Of a stretch of 64,000 bases of DNA, positions 31,389-40,686 are shown piece after piece. Numbering within the stretch: the first letter of the stretch is position 1; each line of letters begins with the position of its first letter. Location of the stretch: contig CAJJCB010000027.1 in NCBI GenBank assembly GCA_905182565.1, positions 62,001 through 126,000 on the forward strand, in the 5' to 3' direction. A program made the translations under genes and the position numbers. The notes beneath the pieces were generated by a model. It was not told the DNA's origin and did not search any database. It worked only from the letters and a program-made list of their open reading frames with translations. The stretch comes from Acidimicrobiaceae bacterium (GTDB lineage Bacteria > Actinomycetota > Acidimicrobiia > Acidimicrobiales > Poriferisodalaceae).

Positions 31389-32230
31389 CGTCAGCAACCC
31401 TTACTTTCGCATTTACTGCTGGTTTAGTTGCAACCATAAACCCTTGTGGGTTTGCAATGCTTCCGGCTTACCTCTCCTATTTTCTTGGGACAGAAGAAGC
31501 TGAAGCTCTTAATGAAAAAACTGGTATCGGACGAGCCCTGATAACCGGGTTAACAGTCTCATCCGGATTTGTAGCGGTTTTTAGCATTATCGGATTGCTT
31601 GTATCTGCTGGTCTTAGTGCTGTGCGCCAGATCGTTCCATGGCTCACCATCTTTATTGGTTGCACTCTAATACTTCTCGGAATAGCTTTTATGTTTGGAT
31701 ACCGTTTAAGAATTTTCCTTCCTAATTTTAAAGAAGGCCCCAATAACAGAAATCTTAAATCACTTTTTTTGTTTGGGGTCAGCTACGCAATCGCATCTAT
31801 TTCCTGCGGGTTACCAACTTTTATCGTAGTTGTATCAACCTCCGCAAGTAGCTTCACAACCGGCCTGATTTCTTTTTTTGCTTATTCAATAGGAATGGCT
31901 TTAGTGCTAACTGCGCTGACGATAAGTCTGGCGATAGCGCGACAATCACTGCTTGTTAAACTTCGATTATTTCTTCCAAAGGTTGACCGCCTCGCGGGTT
32001 CTCTAATGATTATGGCTGGAATGTATTTAGTCGTGTTCTGGATTACTGAACGAATAGGCGCAAGCCCTAACCGAGTTATTCTTGAAGTTGAGAACTGGAG
32101 CGCCAGTCTTAGTAACCAGATATCGACGATAGGCGGAGCGCGCGTAGGCGTCTCCCTTAGCATTATTGTGTCAGCCGCTACAATTTTCTTACTAACAAGT
32201 CAGAAAGATAATCAACTTACTGATGATTAA
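31385..32230 (+). CDS. CcdA/DsbD-like cytochrome c biogenesis transmembrane protein
   Basis: A 281-residue membrane protein with about seven to eight helices. Two membrane cysteines lie in VATINPCGFAMLP and ASISCGLPTF, as in CcdA. It passes electrons from cytosolic thioredoxin to the TlpA-like partner upstream for cytochrome c or oxidase maturation. The ATG at 31385 overlaps the thioredoxin stop (ATGA). A functional link with the caa3 oxidase genes at 35-43 kb is plausible. Confidence 0.9.
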   Translation: MTSATLTFAFTAGLVATINPCGFAMLPAYLSYFLGTEEAEALNEKTGIGRALITGLTVSSGFVAVFSIIGLLVSAGLSAVRQIVPWLTIFIGCTLILLGIAFMFGYRLRIFLPNFKEGPNNRNLKSLFLFGVSYAIASISCGLPTFIVVVSTSASSFTTGLISFFAYSIGMALVLTALTISLAIARQSLLVKLRLFLPKVDRLAGSLMIMAGMYLVVFWITERIGASPNRVILEVENWSASLSNQISTIGGARVGVSLSIIVSAATIFLLTSQKDNQLTDD

Positions 32231-32265
32231 TCACCTTAAAATTATTTTCTCAAGGAGTTGTTAAA

Positions 32266-32922
32266 ATGGCTCTGCACCTAGGTCAACATGCACTGCTAGA
32301 GACAGACAAGCCATTTGCATCGCTTCTGGCTAAACCAGGAGTCAATGAAGTACTTGAGCTACGTTCTAAATTTGGGTTCATGGCATTCCACGGAGGTTGG
32401 CTCGAAGAAGTGACCGATGACATCGCTCAAGTCGCTGCTGAGCGATCTGATTCATCATATTATGCCGTGCTGCAGGGGCCCGATGAGCAGTGGCACATCC
32501 CATCACACCTAGTAGACCCTGCAGACTCTCCGGTATTGACACAGTTTATTGAACACGTAGAGGTTGTAGTAGCGATTCATGGCTTCGGTAGGCCAGATCT
32601 TTTAAAATCCGTGTTGCTCGGTGGTAAGAACCGGCAACTGGCAGAGTTCGTGGCTTGCCGCTTAATGACTCGCCTCCCTCATTATGAAATTCTTTATGAC
32701 TTAGAAAAAATACCTAAGAGCTTGCGTGGCCAACATTCCCAAAATCCTGTCAACTTACCTCGCGAGGGGGGCATACAGTTAGAACTTCCGCCAAGGATTC
32801 GGGGGAAGAGCCCTTTATGGACAGGTTTCAAAGGACCTGGACGGGTGCCACATCATGAAGCTCTAATCGAAGGGCTAGCAGCAGCAGCTAGGGACTGGAC
32901 AACGATCAATAGCTCCTCATAA
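32266..32922 (+). CDS. Poly-gamma-glutamate hydrolase-like protein (DUF867)
   Basis: A 218-residue protein with FHGGWLEEVTDDIA near residues 37-50, SYYAVLQGPDEQWHIPSHL and a VVVAIHGFGR motif. These zinc-ligand-type His/Glu motifs are typical of the DUF867 (poly-gamma-glutamate hydrolase, M14-related) family. Such enzymes cleave gamma-glutamyl polymers of capsules or phage substrates. A ribosome site (AAGGAG) precedes ATG 32266. Substrate and location are inferred. It is convergent with pdxH. Confidence 0.75.
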   Translation: MALHLGQHALLETDKPFASLLAKPGVNEVLELRSKFGFMAFHGGWLEEVTDDIAQVAAERSDSSYYAVLQGPDEQWHIPSHLVDPADSPVLTQFIEHVEVVVAIHGFGRPDLLKSVLLGGKNRQLAEFVACRLMTRLPHYEILYDLEKIPKSLRGQHSQNPVNLPREGGIQLELPPRIRGKSPLWTGFKGPGRVPHHEALIEGLAAAARDWTTINSSS

Positions 32923-32930
32923 ATCCAAAG

Positions 32931-33578
32931 CTAAGGAGCCAATCTGCTAACTGCCCACCCTTCGGGTGATTTTTCATATACCAATCGATCGTGCAACCTG
33001 TTAGCGCGGCCTTGCCAAAATTCGATGCGGTTAGGAATTAACTGATAGCCACCCCAATACACAGGCCGGGATACATCAGCGCCGTCTAATTCATTAAATA
33101 GATTTGTCCAGAGAAGCTCTAGCTCTCCTCTTCCCGTGACGACCTCACTTTGCTTCGAAATGATTGCCGAAATTCGTGATTCCCTTGCCCGTCTTTGAAA
33201 ATAATTATCAGAGATATCAACTGATGTTTTTGCTACCGAACCCGAGAATCTAACTTGCCGTTCCAGAGGGAGCCAACTGAAAATACTTGCAGCAAAAGGA
33301 TTAGCATCCAATTCTCTACCCTTTTGACTCAAATAGTTTGTGTAGAAAATTAATCCGTTAGTAGACAATCCTCGCATTAAAACGTTCCTCATTGATGGAA
33401 CGGCGTTATCCGAAACAGTTGACACAACCATTGCCTCTGCATTGTAAAAACCTAAGTCTTGAGCGACTGTTAACCATTCTTTGAAAAGATCAATCGGATT
33501 ATCAACAATGTCAGCCTCCAATAACCCGCGTCCCATAAGCTGATCTCGTATAGCTTTTACTTCTTCAGGATCATTCAT
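32931..33578 (-). CDS. pdxH: Pyridoxamine 5'-phosphate oxidase
   Basis: A 215-residue FMN-dependent oxidase with SMRNVLMRGL, IFYTNYLSQKGRELDANP, ERQVRFSG and the C-terminal PNRIEFWQGRANRLHDR, the classical PdxH signature. It makes pyridoxal phosphate from pyridoxine/pyridoxamine phosphate. The start is ATG 33578, because AAGGAG lies 9 bases before it; the longer GTG frame (33605) places that ribosome site inside the protein. It is divergent from the fluC genes. Confidence 0.95.
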   Translation of the reverse strand: MNDPEEVKAIRDQLMGRGLLEADIVDNPIDLFKEWLTVAQDLGFYNAEAMVVSTVSDNAVPSMRNVLMRGLSTNGLIFYTNYLSQKGRELDANPFAASIFSWLPLERQVRFSGSVAKTSVDISDNYFQRRARESRISAIISKQSEVVTGRGELELLWTNLFNELDGADVSRPVYWGGYQLIPNRIEFWQGRANRLHDRLVYEKSPEGWAVSRLAP

Positions 33579-33619
33579 CTGACTAGACTCCTTGGGTCTC
33601 GACACAATTGGCCAATCAC

Positions 33620-33964
33620 ATGACCTCTAGTTTGGTGTTAAAAATCTCGTTAGGTGCAATCATTGCCTCGTTATTACGGTGGGGATTTCAATCTGCTAGC
33701 AATCCGGCTGTCGGCCTGCTAATCGCAAACACCATCGGCTGTTTTATCATCGGTTTTGCTACTAAAAGCCAATGGTCATCGCAATCTTGGTTGACTGTGG
33801 GTTTTTGTGGTGCTCTAACCAGCTTTTCAGCTCTTTGTTTTCATGTCGCTACTGCTATCAACGAAGCTAATTATCTAACTGGTCTATACGAGACATTTAT
33901 AACAATCATTTTCTGCTCAATTGCGTTTCTATTAAGCCGACGGGTCCGATGGCGTACATCATAA
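33620..33964 (+). CDS. FluC/CrcB fluoride channel subunit 1
   Basis: About 114 residues with four membrane segments. It carries the FluC signature ANTIGCFIIGFATKSQ and GFCGALTSFSALCFH, with the conserved Phe/Ser channel stretch. FluC proteins export toxic fluoride as a dimer. The ATG at 33620 is used (TTG 33608 is possible). The second fluC gene overlaps by 16 bp, implying a heterodimeric pair. Confidence 0.88.
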   Translation: MTSSLVLKISLGAIIASLLRWGFQSASNPAVGLLIANTIGCFIIGFATKSQWSSQSWLTVGFCGALTSFSALCFHVATAINEANYLTGLYETFITIIFCSIAFLLSRRVRWRTS

Positions 33965-34278
33965 TTACAAGTTTTGTCGCTCTAGTCAGCGCCGCAGCGA
34001 TACTTCGGTGGTACGCAACTAGATACTTTGGTCTAGCAGGAACTTTACTGATCAACCTGGTTGGGTCATTTGCGCTAGGCCTACTTACAAACACAGGCGG
34101 GTCATCCGCAGTGGTGCTTGGAACCGGCGCACTAGGTTCTCTAACAACTATTTCAGGTCTTGCACTTCATTTTGATGAGCTGTTGGAGGAAAACAAAAAG
34201 CGGGCTGTTGGCTACCTAACACTTTCTTTACTCGGAGGCATCACGGCAGCATTATTAGGAATAAAACTGGTCACATAA
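33949..34278 (+). CDS. FluC/CrcB fluoride channel subunit 2
   Basis: A 109-residue FluC paralogue with four membrane segments (LINLVGSFALGLLTN; GALGSLTTISGLALHF). The F-S box of the first subunit is changed to I-S here, a common asymmetry in two-gene fluoride channels, where one chain lacks part of the pore set. Its start overlaps the first gene by 16 bp. It is convergent with serS. Confidence 0.85.
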   Translation: MAYIIITSFVALVSAAAILRWYATRYFGLAGTLLINLVGSFALGLLTNTGGSSAVVLGTGALGSLTTISGLALHFDELLEENKKRAVGYLTLSLLGGITAALLGIKLVT

Positions 34279-34279
34279 A

Positions 34280-35533
34280 CTATTTAGGTCCGTCGATCCG
34301 CTCGTACCCCAAATATTTTTGGAGAACCTTAGGCACCGCTATCGAACCATCCTCCATCTGACAGTTTTCCATCAAGAACACCAACGTACGCGATATTGCA
34401 CACGCAGTTCCATTCAATGTGTGAACTAAACCACTGCTCGAATCATCTTTGTATCGACTCGACATTCTACGCGCTGAATAGTCCGTGTAGTTAGAGCAGG
34501 AAGTGACTTCCCGGTAGGCGCTTTCAGATGGTAACCAAACCTCAAGATCATATTTTTTTGCGGCTGCAGCTCCTAGGTCACCAGCTGCAACAGCAATAAC
34601 TCTGTATGGCAAATTTAACGAACTGACAATTTGCTCTTGCAAATCTCGAAGCTTTTCAAGTTCTTCCCAACTCGAGTCAGGATCGCAAAATGAAAACATT
34701 TCAACTTTGTCAAACTGATGAACCCTAAAGATTCCTCGTGTGTCTTTACCGTAAGTTCCAGCTTCTCTACGAAAGCACGATGAGAATCCGGCGTATCGAA
34801 TAGGCAGTTTAGCCCTATCCAGCCTTTCACCCCGATGGAGCCCGGCAAGTGCTACCTCAGCCGTTCCAGTAAGAAATAGGTCATCACCTGCTATCTCATA
34901 GACTTGGTTGCGATCAGTGGGGAAAAACCCAGCGTCAATCATCATCTCTTCACGCACAAGCACAGGAGGGACAACGGGAATAAAGTTATTCATTTCTAGT
35001 AGATCAAAGACATACTGAATCAGGGCGAATTCTAGTCGAACTGCTGGGCCCATTAAATAAGCAAATCGACTTCCACTGTTTTTTACGGCGCGTTCGCTGT
35101 CAACCATTCCGAGTAGCTCACCAAGATCTGCATGGTCATACTTTCTAGGCTCGGTGCGTTCTCCTACTTCCTTAATAACGATAAATTTTTCTTCGCCACC
35201 TTCAGGGACGCTTTCGTGCGCCGGGTTTGGTACTTGAAGAATCAATTCTTCAACTAGTTGTTTAGCTAAAGTCTCAGCATTCTCTAATTTCTCAAGCGAA
35301 ATCTTTAAAGTTCCAGCGTGATTTATTTTTTCTGGACGCTCATCAAGCGTCGCACGCCCAATTTCTTTGCTGGCGGCGTTGTGTGCAGCTCTAGCTTCAT
35401 CAGCTTCGTGAGTAACAGAACGTGAAGCTATATCAGCTTCTAACAAACGTTCTATAACATCGCTATCGGTACCCTTTTTGATCGCACCTGCGCGATAGCT
35501 AGGTTCATTGCGAAGGCGTCTAAGATCTATCAC
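34280..35533 (-). CDS. serS: Seryl-tRNA synthetase
   Basis: A 417-residue class II synthetase. The N-terminal coiled-coil arm (residues ~25-110) contacts tRNA-Ser. It is followed by motif 2 (FSSCFRREAGTYGKDTRGIFRVHQF) and motif 3 (GTACAISRTLVFLMENCQ). It charges tRNA-Ser and tRNA-Sec precursors. Normal length and all signature residues are present. It is convergent with the fluC genes and preceded by a 74-bp gap to the coxIV-like gene. Confidence 0.96.
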   Translation of the reverse strand: MIDLRRLRNEPSYRAGAIKKGTDSDVIERLLEADIASRSVTHEADEARAAHNAASKEIGRATLDERPEKINHAGTLKISLEKLENAETLAKQLVEELILQVPNPAHESVPEGGEEKFIVIKEVGERTEPRKYDHADLGELLGMVDSERAVKNSGSRFAYLMGPAVRLEFALIQYVFDLLEMNNFIPVVPPVLVREEMMIDAGFFPTDRNQVYEIAGDDLFLTGTAEVALAGLHRGERLDRAKLPIRYAGFSSCFRREAGTYGKDTRGIFRVHQFDKVEMFSFCDPDSSWEELEKLRDLQEQIVSSLNLPYRVIAVAAGDLGAAAAKKYDLEVWLPSESAYREVTSCSNYTDYSARRMSSRYKDDSSSGLVHTLNGTACAISRTLVFLMENCQMEDGSIAVPKVLQKYLGYERIDGPK

Positions 35534-35607
35534 GAACTTTGACCGTACCGGTTAAACACACTCAAAAGAAAGCCGTTATGCCAAACACCAAAGAAAAGAA
35601 ACCATTT

Positions 35608-35961
35608 TTAACAGAATCGTCCAGCATCACAACCTGCTGGATCGGTCCAAAAAACTAGTGAAGTAGCCATAGCAGCAAAAACAACTACTGCTAAGACAAG
35701 CCCAGTTATGAATAAATAACTGAAAATTTTACTATCGAATTTAAGATGCATGAAGTATGAGATTACGATCTGAAACTTTACGACCATCAAGATAAGTAAC
35801 GATGGGACTTCCAGAACTCCAAAGTCAACAAAATAAGTTAATACTTCGATAGCAGTTAACACGGCTAGAAGCAGAGCTATTTTGATGTACCCGAGATCGC
35901 TTAAACCATGGTCTTCGTGTTCGACGGTTCCCTCTACATGGGAGTCGGTGATAACATTCAT
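35608..35961 (-). CDS. Cytochrome c oxidase subunit IV-like (CtaF/CoxD) protein
   Basis: A 117-residue protein with three hydrophobic segments and an acidic N-terminus, typical of the small fourth subunit of bacterial caa3/aa3 oxidases. It follows ctaE after 13 bp on the same strand, which defines the call. It probably stabilises the oxidase; no catalytic residues are expected. Confidence 0.82.
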   Translation of the reverse strand: MNVITDSHVEGTVEHEDHGLSDLGYIKIALLLAVLTAIEVLTYFVDFGVLEVPSLLILMVVKFQIVISYFMHLKFDSKIFSYLFITGLVLAVVVFAAMATSLVFWTDPAGCDAGRFC

Positions 35962-35974
35962 CTGACCAATTCTC

Positions 35975-36643
35975 CTATGGGATTAGATATACAACGGCAA
36001 AAATTACGATCCATACAATATCCACAAAATGCCAGTAAAGACCAATTATCTCTACTGTCTCAGCCCGCTCAGCACCAATGTTGCCTCGGCTAATAAGTGA
36101 CCAAAGAGTTACTAGCATTATTATGCCGAGGGACACATGCACACCATGAAAGCCCGTCAGCGTGAAAAAGGCAGACGAGGAGATATTAGTCGTGAAGCCC
36201 AGTCCCTCACGATAAAAGCCCGTGAACTCGTACACCTGGCCCGCTATAAACACTGCCCCTAATGTGGCAGTGGTAAGCAGCCACATTTTGCAACGCTCTA
36301 TCTCGCCTCTGCCTATTGAGGTAACTGCCAACACCATCGTCAGTGAACTCATCAAAAGAACAAATGAGCTAACCGAAGTAAACGGAATGTCGAACAGTTC
36401 TGCAGCGGTGGAGCCGTCTGTATCTGGACCCACACGATTACGAAGTAAAAGATATGTTGATATCAGTGCTGCAAACAATAAACAATCAGAGCCTAGAAAA
36501 GCCCACATCGTCATTTTTTCATTACTGAGCCCCGTGGTAAGAGGGGGCACATCGTAGTCATCCCATTCAGTCGGACCATATGCCAACTGTGAGGTATTGA
36601 CCTCAGTTGCATTATCCAACGGGAGCCTCCTCCGTGCTTTCAT
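35975..36643 (-). CDS. ctaE: Cytochrome c oxidase subunit III
   Basis: A 222-residue, seven-helix-type subunit III with the usual FLGSDCLLFAALISTYLL, GQVYEFTGFYREG and GFHGVHVSLGIIM segments and C-terminal YWHFVDIVWIVIFAVVYL. It overlaps the ctaD 3' end by 32 bp. Together with CtaC, CtaD and the subunit-IV-like protein it forms the caa3-type oxidase. The ATG at 36643 gives the family N-terminus. Confidence 0.93.
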   Translation of the reverse strand: MKARRRLPLDNATEVNTSQLAYGPTEWDDYDVPPLTTGLSNEKMTMWAFLGSDCLLFAALISTYLLLRNRVGPDTDGSTAAELFDIPFTSVSSFVLLMSSLTMVLAVTSIGRGEIERCKMWLLTTATLGAVFIAGQVYEFTGFYREGLGFTTNISSSAFFTLTGFHGVHVSLGIIMLVTLWSLISRGNIGAERAETVEIIGLYWHFVDIVWIVIFAVVYLIP

Positions 36644-38636
36644 CTTTTGGTGAATCTATTAAATTTTCTGAATGGTCACCATCAGGCTCATCATGATCAT
36701 CATGATCATCACCATGCCCGTGACCTACATCTGGATCCGTATGTGGTTCCAAACTCCAGCCATATATGGCTGCGACCAATACCAATAGCCCGATACCAGT
36801 TAACCAAAGCGTGTAAATAAGCCCTAAAGCTATTAGGGGCAGCCCAGAGGCTAATACAATCGGCCAATAAGACGGAGATGGCAGGTGAGGATGTTGATCA
36901 CCTAGTTGCGCAATGGCATTACCATCTGCCACTTTACGGAGTTTACCATTCTCATCTTTCTGGTATTTTTTGTGCCAAAAATCATCTAGGTCAGTTACCA
37001 CTGGCACGTAGTCAAAGTTATGTTCTGGAGTTGGTGAAGGAATTGACCATTCTAGAGTTCTTCCGTCCCAAGGGTCAGCTGGAGATTGCTCTATTGTTCC
37101 AGCTTTGTAACCAAGCCATGTTTTTACGATGTTTATAGCGAAGATAATCATTCCGATTAAGATGACGAAGGCTCCAATTGAAACCATCAAGTTCCAGAAG
37201 TCAAAACCATCTTCTGGACCGTATCTACTGTGTCGTCTGGCCATTCCTTGTAACCCTAAAATATGCATTGGGCCAAAGGTCAAATTAAAGCCGACTAGGA
37301 CAATCCAGAAATGCCATTTGCCTAAAGTTTCATTCAGCTTGTAGCCAAATGCCTTCGGCCACCAATAATACATTCCAGCAAACAGCCCCATTAGAGCGCC
37401 ACCAAATAGTACGTAGTGAAAGTGAGCGACAATGAAATAGGTATCAGTTTGCTGCGTGTCGGCTGGCGCCACCGAATGCATTACTCCGGACAGGCCTCCA
37501 ATAGTGAACATAGATACTAGTGAGATTGAGAACATCATCGGAACGGTAAAAGTGATTTTGCCACCCCACATTGTGGCTATCCAGTTTAAAATCTTAACAC
37601 CTGTCGGAACTGCAATGAACATGGTCGTTGCAGAGAATGCGGCAACGCTCACCGGTCCAAGCCCTGATACGAACATGTGGTGAGCCCATACGCCCCAGCC
37701 CATAAATCCAATAGCAGCACCAGATATAACAATAACTGAGTAGCCAAATAGCGGTTTACGACTAAATACTGGGAGCGTCTCAGAAACAATACCAAAAGAT
37801 GGCAGTATCAGAATATACACTTCTGGATGTCCAAATATCCAAAATAGATGCTGCCAGAGAAGCGGATCGGCTCCCATACCGACATTAAAGAAGTTGGCGT
37901 CAAATGTTCTGTCCAAAGACAAAAGCACCAATGCAACAGTTATGACGGGTAATGCAAACAGTAGCAAAAACTGAACTACCAGAATCATCCAAGTAAAGAC
38001 CGGCATGCGAAGAAGAGTCATTCCAGGGGCCCGCATATTAATAATTGTCACAATCAGGTTTATCGCCCCGACTAATGACGCAATACCAGCTATTTGTAGT
38101 CCCATCGCATAGAAATCCATCCCTGCGCCAGGGCTAAACGTCACGCTGGTATTTGGAGCGTACGCAAACCAACCACCGTCAGGTCCGCCACCCAGAAACC
38201 AGCTTAGGTTGAGGAAAATGCCACCGAAAACAAAAATCCAAAGTCCTAGGGCATTCATTCGTGGGAACGCTACGTCACGAGCACCAATTTGGAGGGGCAC
38301 AATGTAGTTAGCAAATGCAGCTGCAAGTGGCATAATCACTAAAAACACCATTGTCGTGCCGTGCATCGTGAAGATTTGGTTGTATTGCTCAGCAGTTAGA
38401 ACTGTTCCATTTGGAGTTAGGAGCTGGGTCCGGATTAAGAGCGCTTCAATACCGCCCCACAAAAACCAAAACATTGCAACTGCGCCGTACATTATGCCGA
38501 TTTTTTTATGATCAACGGTAAATACCCAAGCCCTCCAACCTTTTGCATACGTTGGTCGAGCAAACGCGCCAGTAGAAGGCTTTGTCTCACCACTCTCAAG
38601 TTCGAGGATTAGAGGAGGTTCCTCTGTAATCGCCAT
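36612..38636 (-). CDS. ctaD: Cytochrome c oxidase subunit I (catalytic) with His-rich tail
   Basis: A 674-residue heme-copper oxidase subunit I. All ligands are present: H92 and H407 (low-spin heme), H405 (heme a3), H270 cross-linked to Y274, and H319/H320 (CuB). K348 fits the K-channel. After the twelve core helices come two extra C-terminal helices (HLPSPSYWPIVLASG...), a subunit-IV-like fusion seen in actinobacteria, and a strongly His/Asp-rich tail (~residues 635-655). It reduces O2 to water at the cell membrane. It lies 40 bp after ctaC on the same strand. Confidence 0.96.
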   Translation of the reverse strand: MAITEEPPLILELESGETKPSTGAFARPTYAKGWRAWVFTVDHKKIGIMYGAVAMFWFLWGGIEALLIRTQLLTPNGTVLTAEQYNQIFTMHGTTMVFLVIMPLAAAFANYIVPLQIGARDVAFPRMNALGLWIFVFGGIFLNLSWFLGGGPDGGWFAYAPNTSVTFSPGAGMDFYAMGLQIAGIASLVGAINLIVTIINMRAPGMTLLRMPVFTWMILVVQFLLLFALPVITVALVLLSLDRTFDANFFNVGMGADPLLWQHLFWIFGHPEVYILILPSFGIVSETLPVFSRKPLFGYSVIVISGAAIGFMGWGVWAHHMFVSGLGPVSVAAFSATTMFIAVPTGVKILNWIATMWGGKITFTVPMMFSISLVSMFTIGGLSGVMHSVAPADTQQTDTYFIVAHFHYVLFGGALMGLFAGMYYWWPKAFGYKLNETLGKWHFWIVLVGFNLTFGPMHILGLQGMARRHSRYGPEDGFDFWNLMVSIGAFVILIGMIIFAINIVKTWLGYKAGTIEQSPADPWDGRTLEWSIPSPTPEHNFDYVPVVTDLDDFWHKKYQKDENGKLRKVADGNAIAQLGDQHPHLPSPSYWPIVLASGLPLIALGLIYTLWLTGIGLLVLVAAIYGWSLEPHTDPDVGHGHGDDHDDHDEPDGDHSENLIDSPKDESTEEAPVG

Positions 38637-38676
38637 AGGTTGGTTCTCCTAGAAGCCGCTACGGGCGGATATCAGA

Positions 38677-39882
38677 TCAGCTGGGCATCAGCGGCGGTTT
38701 GCCGCCGAGGGTTTGTAAATAACTAACGATGTCGTCGAGTTCAGGTCCATTTAGGATCTCAGCAAATGACATCATTCCCTGCCGATTTTCCGGTCGGGAA
38801 GGTTTTTGGCCAGGGGCATTTCGAACCCATTCACGAAGGTCAGCAATGTTAACTGACTGATCTTCGTTGTAAAGCTCGAAAAGACTACCTGCAAAAGAGG
38901 TGCGACTCATTAAATGAGTCAAGTTGGGAGCGACACCGGAGGCTAAATTAGCATTACCGTCTGCTGCACCTTCATAAACGCCGTTTATGACATGGCAACT
39001 AATGCAATGAACACCAAACAGATCATACCCTCGTTTAGCAGCTTCACCAGTTGGTATCGATGACTTGGCTAACTGGCTTTCCTGCCAAATTTTATAGTCA
39101 GCAGCTTCTAATGCCACTGCCCGTACTTGCATATTTGCGTGGCTTAAGCCACAGAACTCTGTGCATTCCCCATAAAAAATTCCGGGTACTGGCGAACTAA
39201 TACGCCAGTGGTGAACTCGCCCAGGTACGGCATCTTTTTTGCCATTCAATTGAGGAATCCAGAATGAATGAATTACATCATTAGATGTAATCTCAAGATT
39301 AACTTCTTGGCCAACGGGTATCACAATTTCATTAGAGGTAATAATGTCTGATTGGCCATCTTCGTCTAGGTCATAGCTAAATTGCCACCACCACTGTTGA
39401 CCGGTCACCTGGATCGTTGGCCCGTCGCCCTTGTCGTGTAAATCAAATACTGAAGGGATAGTCGCAACTGCTAGAAATAAGAGCATTACTACGGGGATAA
39501 GAGTCCACGTTAATTCAGCTTTTTTATTTCCATGTATCTGCTCTGGGAGTTCGTCAGGATCATCGCCTGGCCGAACTCGAAATTTAATAATAACGGCAAT
39601 GACAGCTGCGCCAACAAAAAGCCCGACTGCTATTGCCATCCAGGCTGAAAGACGCATTATTCCATCTATGTCCTTAGCATTCTGCCCTACAGGTTTTAGA
39701 GGATCTAAACGCCCTGAAGCACAAGATGAGATGAACAAAAGCAGTGTACCGAGAAATGTAAATCGTAGATTTCTATTGTAGAAGAATCGATTTTGGACCA
39801 TATCAGTGTCGTGAACCTCGTTAGCAAATTTGCGCTTCTTTAGAAGCTTGGCCGACTCTACGCGTTTATGCCAGCCAGACAT
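38677..39882 (-). CDS. ctaC: Cytochrome c oxidase subunit II with fused cytochrome c (caa3)
   Basis: A 401-residue subunit II. Two helices anchor it (residues ~75-150). The CuA domain has IHSFWIPQLNG and GECTEFCGLSHANMQ (both Cys, His, Glu and Met ligands). A C-terminal cytochrome c domain has CISCH and an axial Met in QGMMSFAE. An internal lipobox (LLLFISSCASG near residue 54) fits lipoprotein processing; the true start could be ATG 39801. ATG 39882 forms a TAATG overlap with the upstream membrane gene. Confidence 0.93.
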   Translation of the reverse strand: MSGWHKRVESAKLLKKRKFANEVHDTDMVQNRFFYNRNLRFTFLGTLLLFISSCASGRLDPLKPVGQNAKDIDGIMRLSAWMAIAVGLFVGAAVIAVIIKFRVRPGDDPDELPEQIHGNKKAELTWTLIPVVMLLFLAVATIPSVFDLHDKGDGPTIQVTGQQWWWQFSYDLDEDGQSDIITSNEIVIPVGQEVNLEITSNDVIHSFWIPQLNGKKDAVPGRVHHWRISSPVPGIFYGECTEFCGLSHANMQVRAVALEAADYKIWQESQLAKSSIPTGEAAKRGYDLFGVHCISCHVINGVYEGAADGNANLASGVAPNLTHLMSRTSFAGSLFELYNEDQSVNIADLREWVRNAPGQKPSRPENRQGMMSFAEILNGPELDDIVSYLQTLGGKPPLMPS

Positions 39883-40679
39883 TACCGAACCACAATCCTA
39901 GCGGGATTAAGGGCTTGAGAATGCTCTTCATAATCAGTAGCTTCAGAGTCGTTTTCATGCTCTATATCTTCATCCTGATGCACTTCGTGAGGATGAAAGT
40001 CTCGTTCACCAATCGCAGCCGACGTTATACCGGCAACAATTAAGCCTGCTCCGGCTGCAACTAACGCCGTAGCGACAATGGCTCGCCGTATCTCTGGCTT
40101 AGCATAAAGCACAAATGCGAATGCCAGAACTAGTGATGAAAGCCCTAAAGCAATCCAACTTGCATTGTTTCTACTGGCTGCCAGAAATACTCTAGAGATC
40201 AGCAAAACCGGTATTGCAATACTTAATGCCCCATAAAGAGGGATTTCGAATGGAGCAATTAATCTGTCTCTCTCAGTGGCGTTTGCAACCTGATCTTTGG
40301 AAAGCCGGTCGGCCCAGGCGCTTACAGTCCATTCGACCGAAGCGGTAATAATAGTTGCGAGGCCAAGAATTGCTATAAATCCATCTGTTGTCAGGCCAAC
40401 CATTAAAAGTCCGAGACCAAAAGCTGACATAACCGGCCAGTAGGCAGGAGTCGCCGGGTAGGAGTGAGATCGTTCACGATCTATAGAGTCATTGTCCCCT
40501 AAGGACAACGCCAATGCAGTTAAAAGTGCAAAGGCAGCAGCAGCTGTGCCTAGCACGATGGTTCCGAACATCACTACATGACCTGTCTCATCGAGACCAG
40601 TCACAATCCCGAGTATTATTGCTGCCGCTGCGGCCACTGCTATGCGGCCGGCGAAATATCTACTTGCTATGCCGAGCAT
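39882..40679 (-). CDS. Oxidase-linked membrane protein, subunit-IV-like with His/acid tail
   Basis: A 265-residue protein with about seven hydrophobic segments. Residues ~75-110 (TPAYWPVMSAFGLGLLMVGL) resemble the subunit-IV-like (CtaF) segment fused to the C-terminus of CtaD here. The tail (~225-255) is rich in His, Asp and Glu. Its stop codon shares bases with the ctaC start (TAATG), and it sits between the ligand-less oxidase genes and the normal ones. It is probably a stabilising or copper-handling part of the same membrane complex; no known family is certain. Confidence 0.65.
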   Translation of the reverse strand: MLGIASRYFAGRIAVAAAAAIILGIVTGLDETGHVVMFGTIVLGTAAAAFALLTALALSLGDNDSIDRERSHSYPATPAYWPVMSAFGLGLLMVGLTTDGFIAILGLATIITASVEWTVSAWADRLSKDQVANATERDRLIAPFEIPLYGALSIAIPVLLISRVFLAASRNNASWIALGLSSLVLAFAFVLYAKPEIRRAIVATALVAAGAGLIVAGITSAAIGERDFHPHEVHQDEDIEHENDSEATDYEEHSQALNPARIVVR

Positions 40680-40686
40680 CGTTCTC

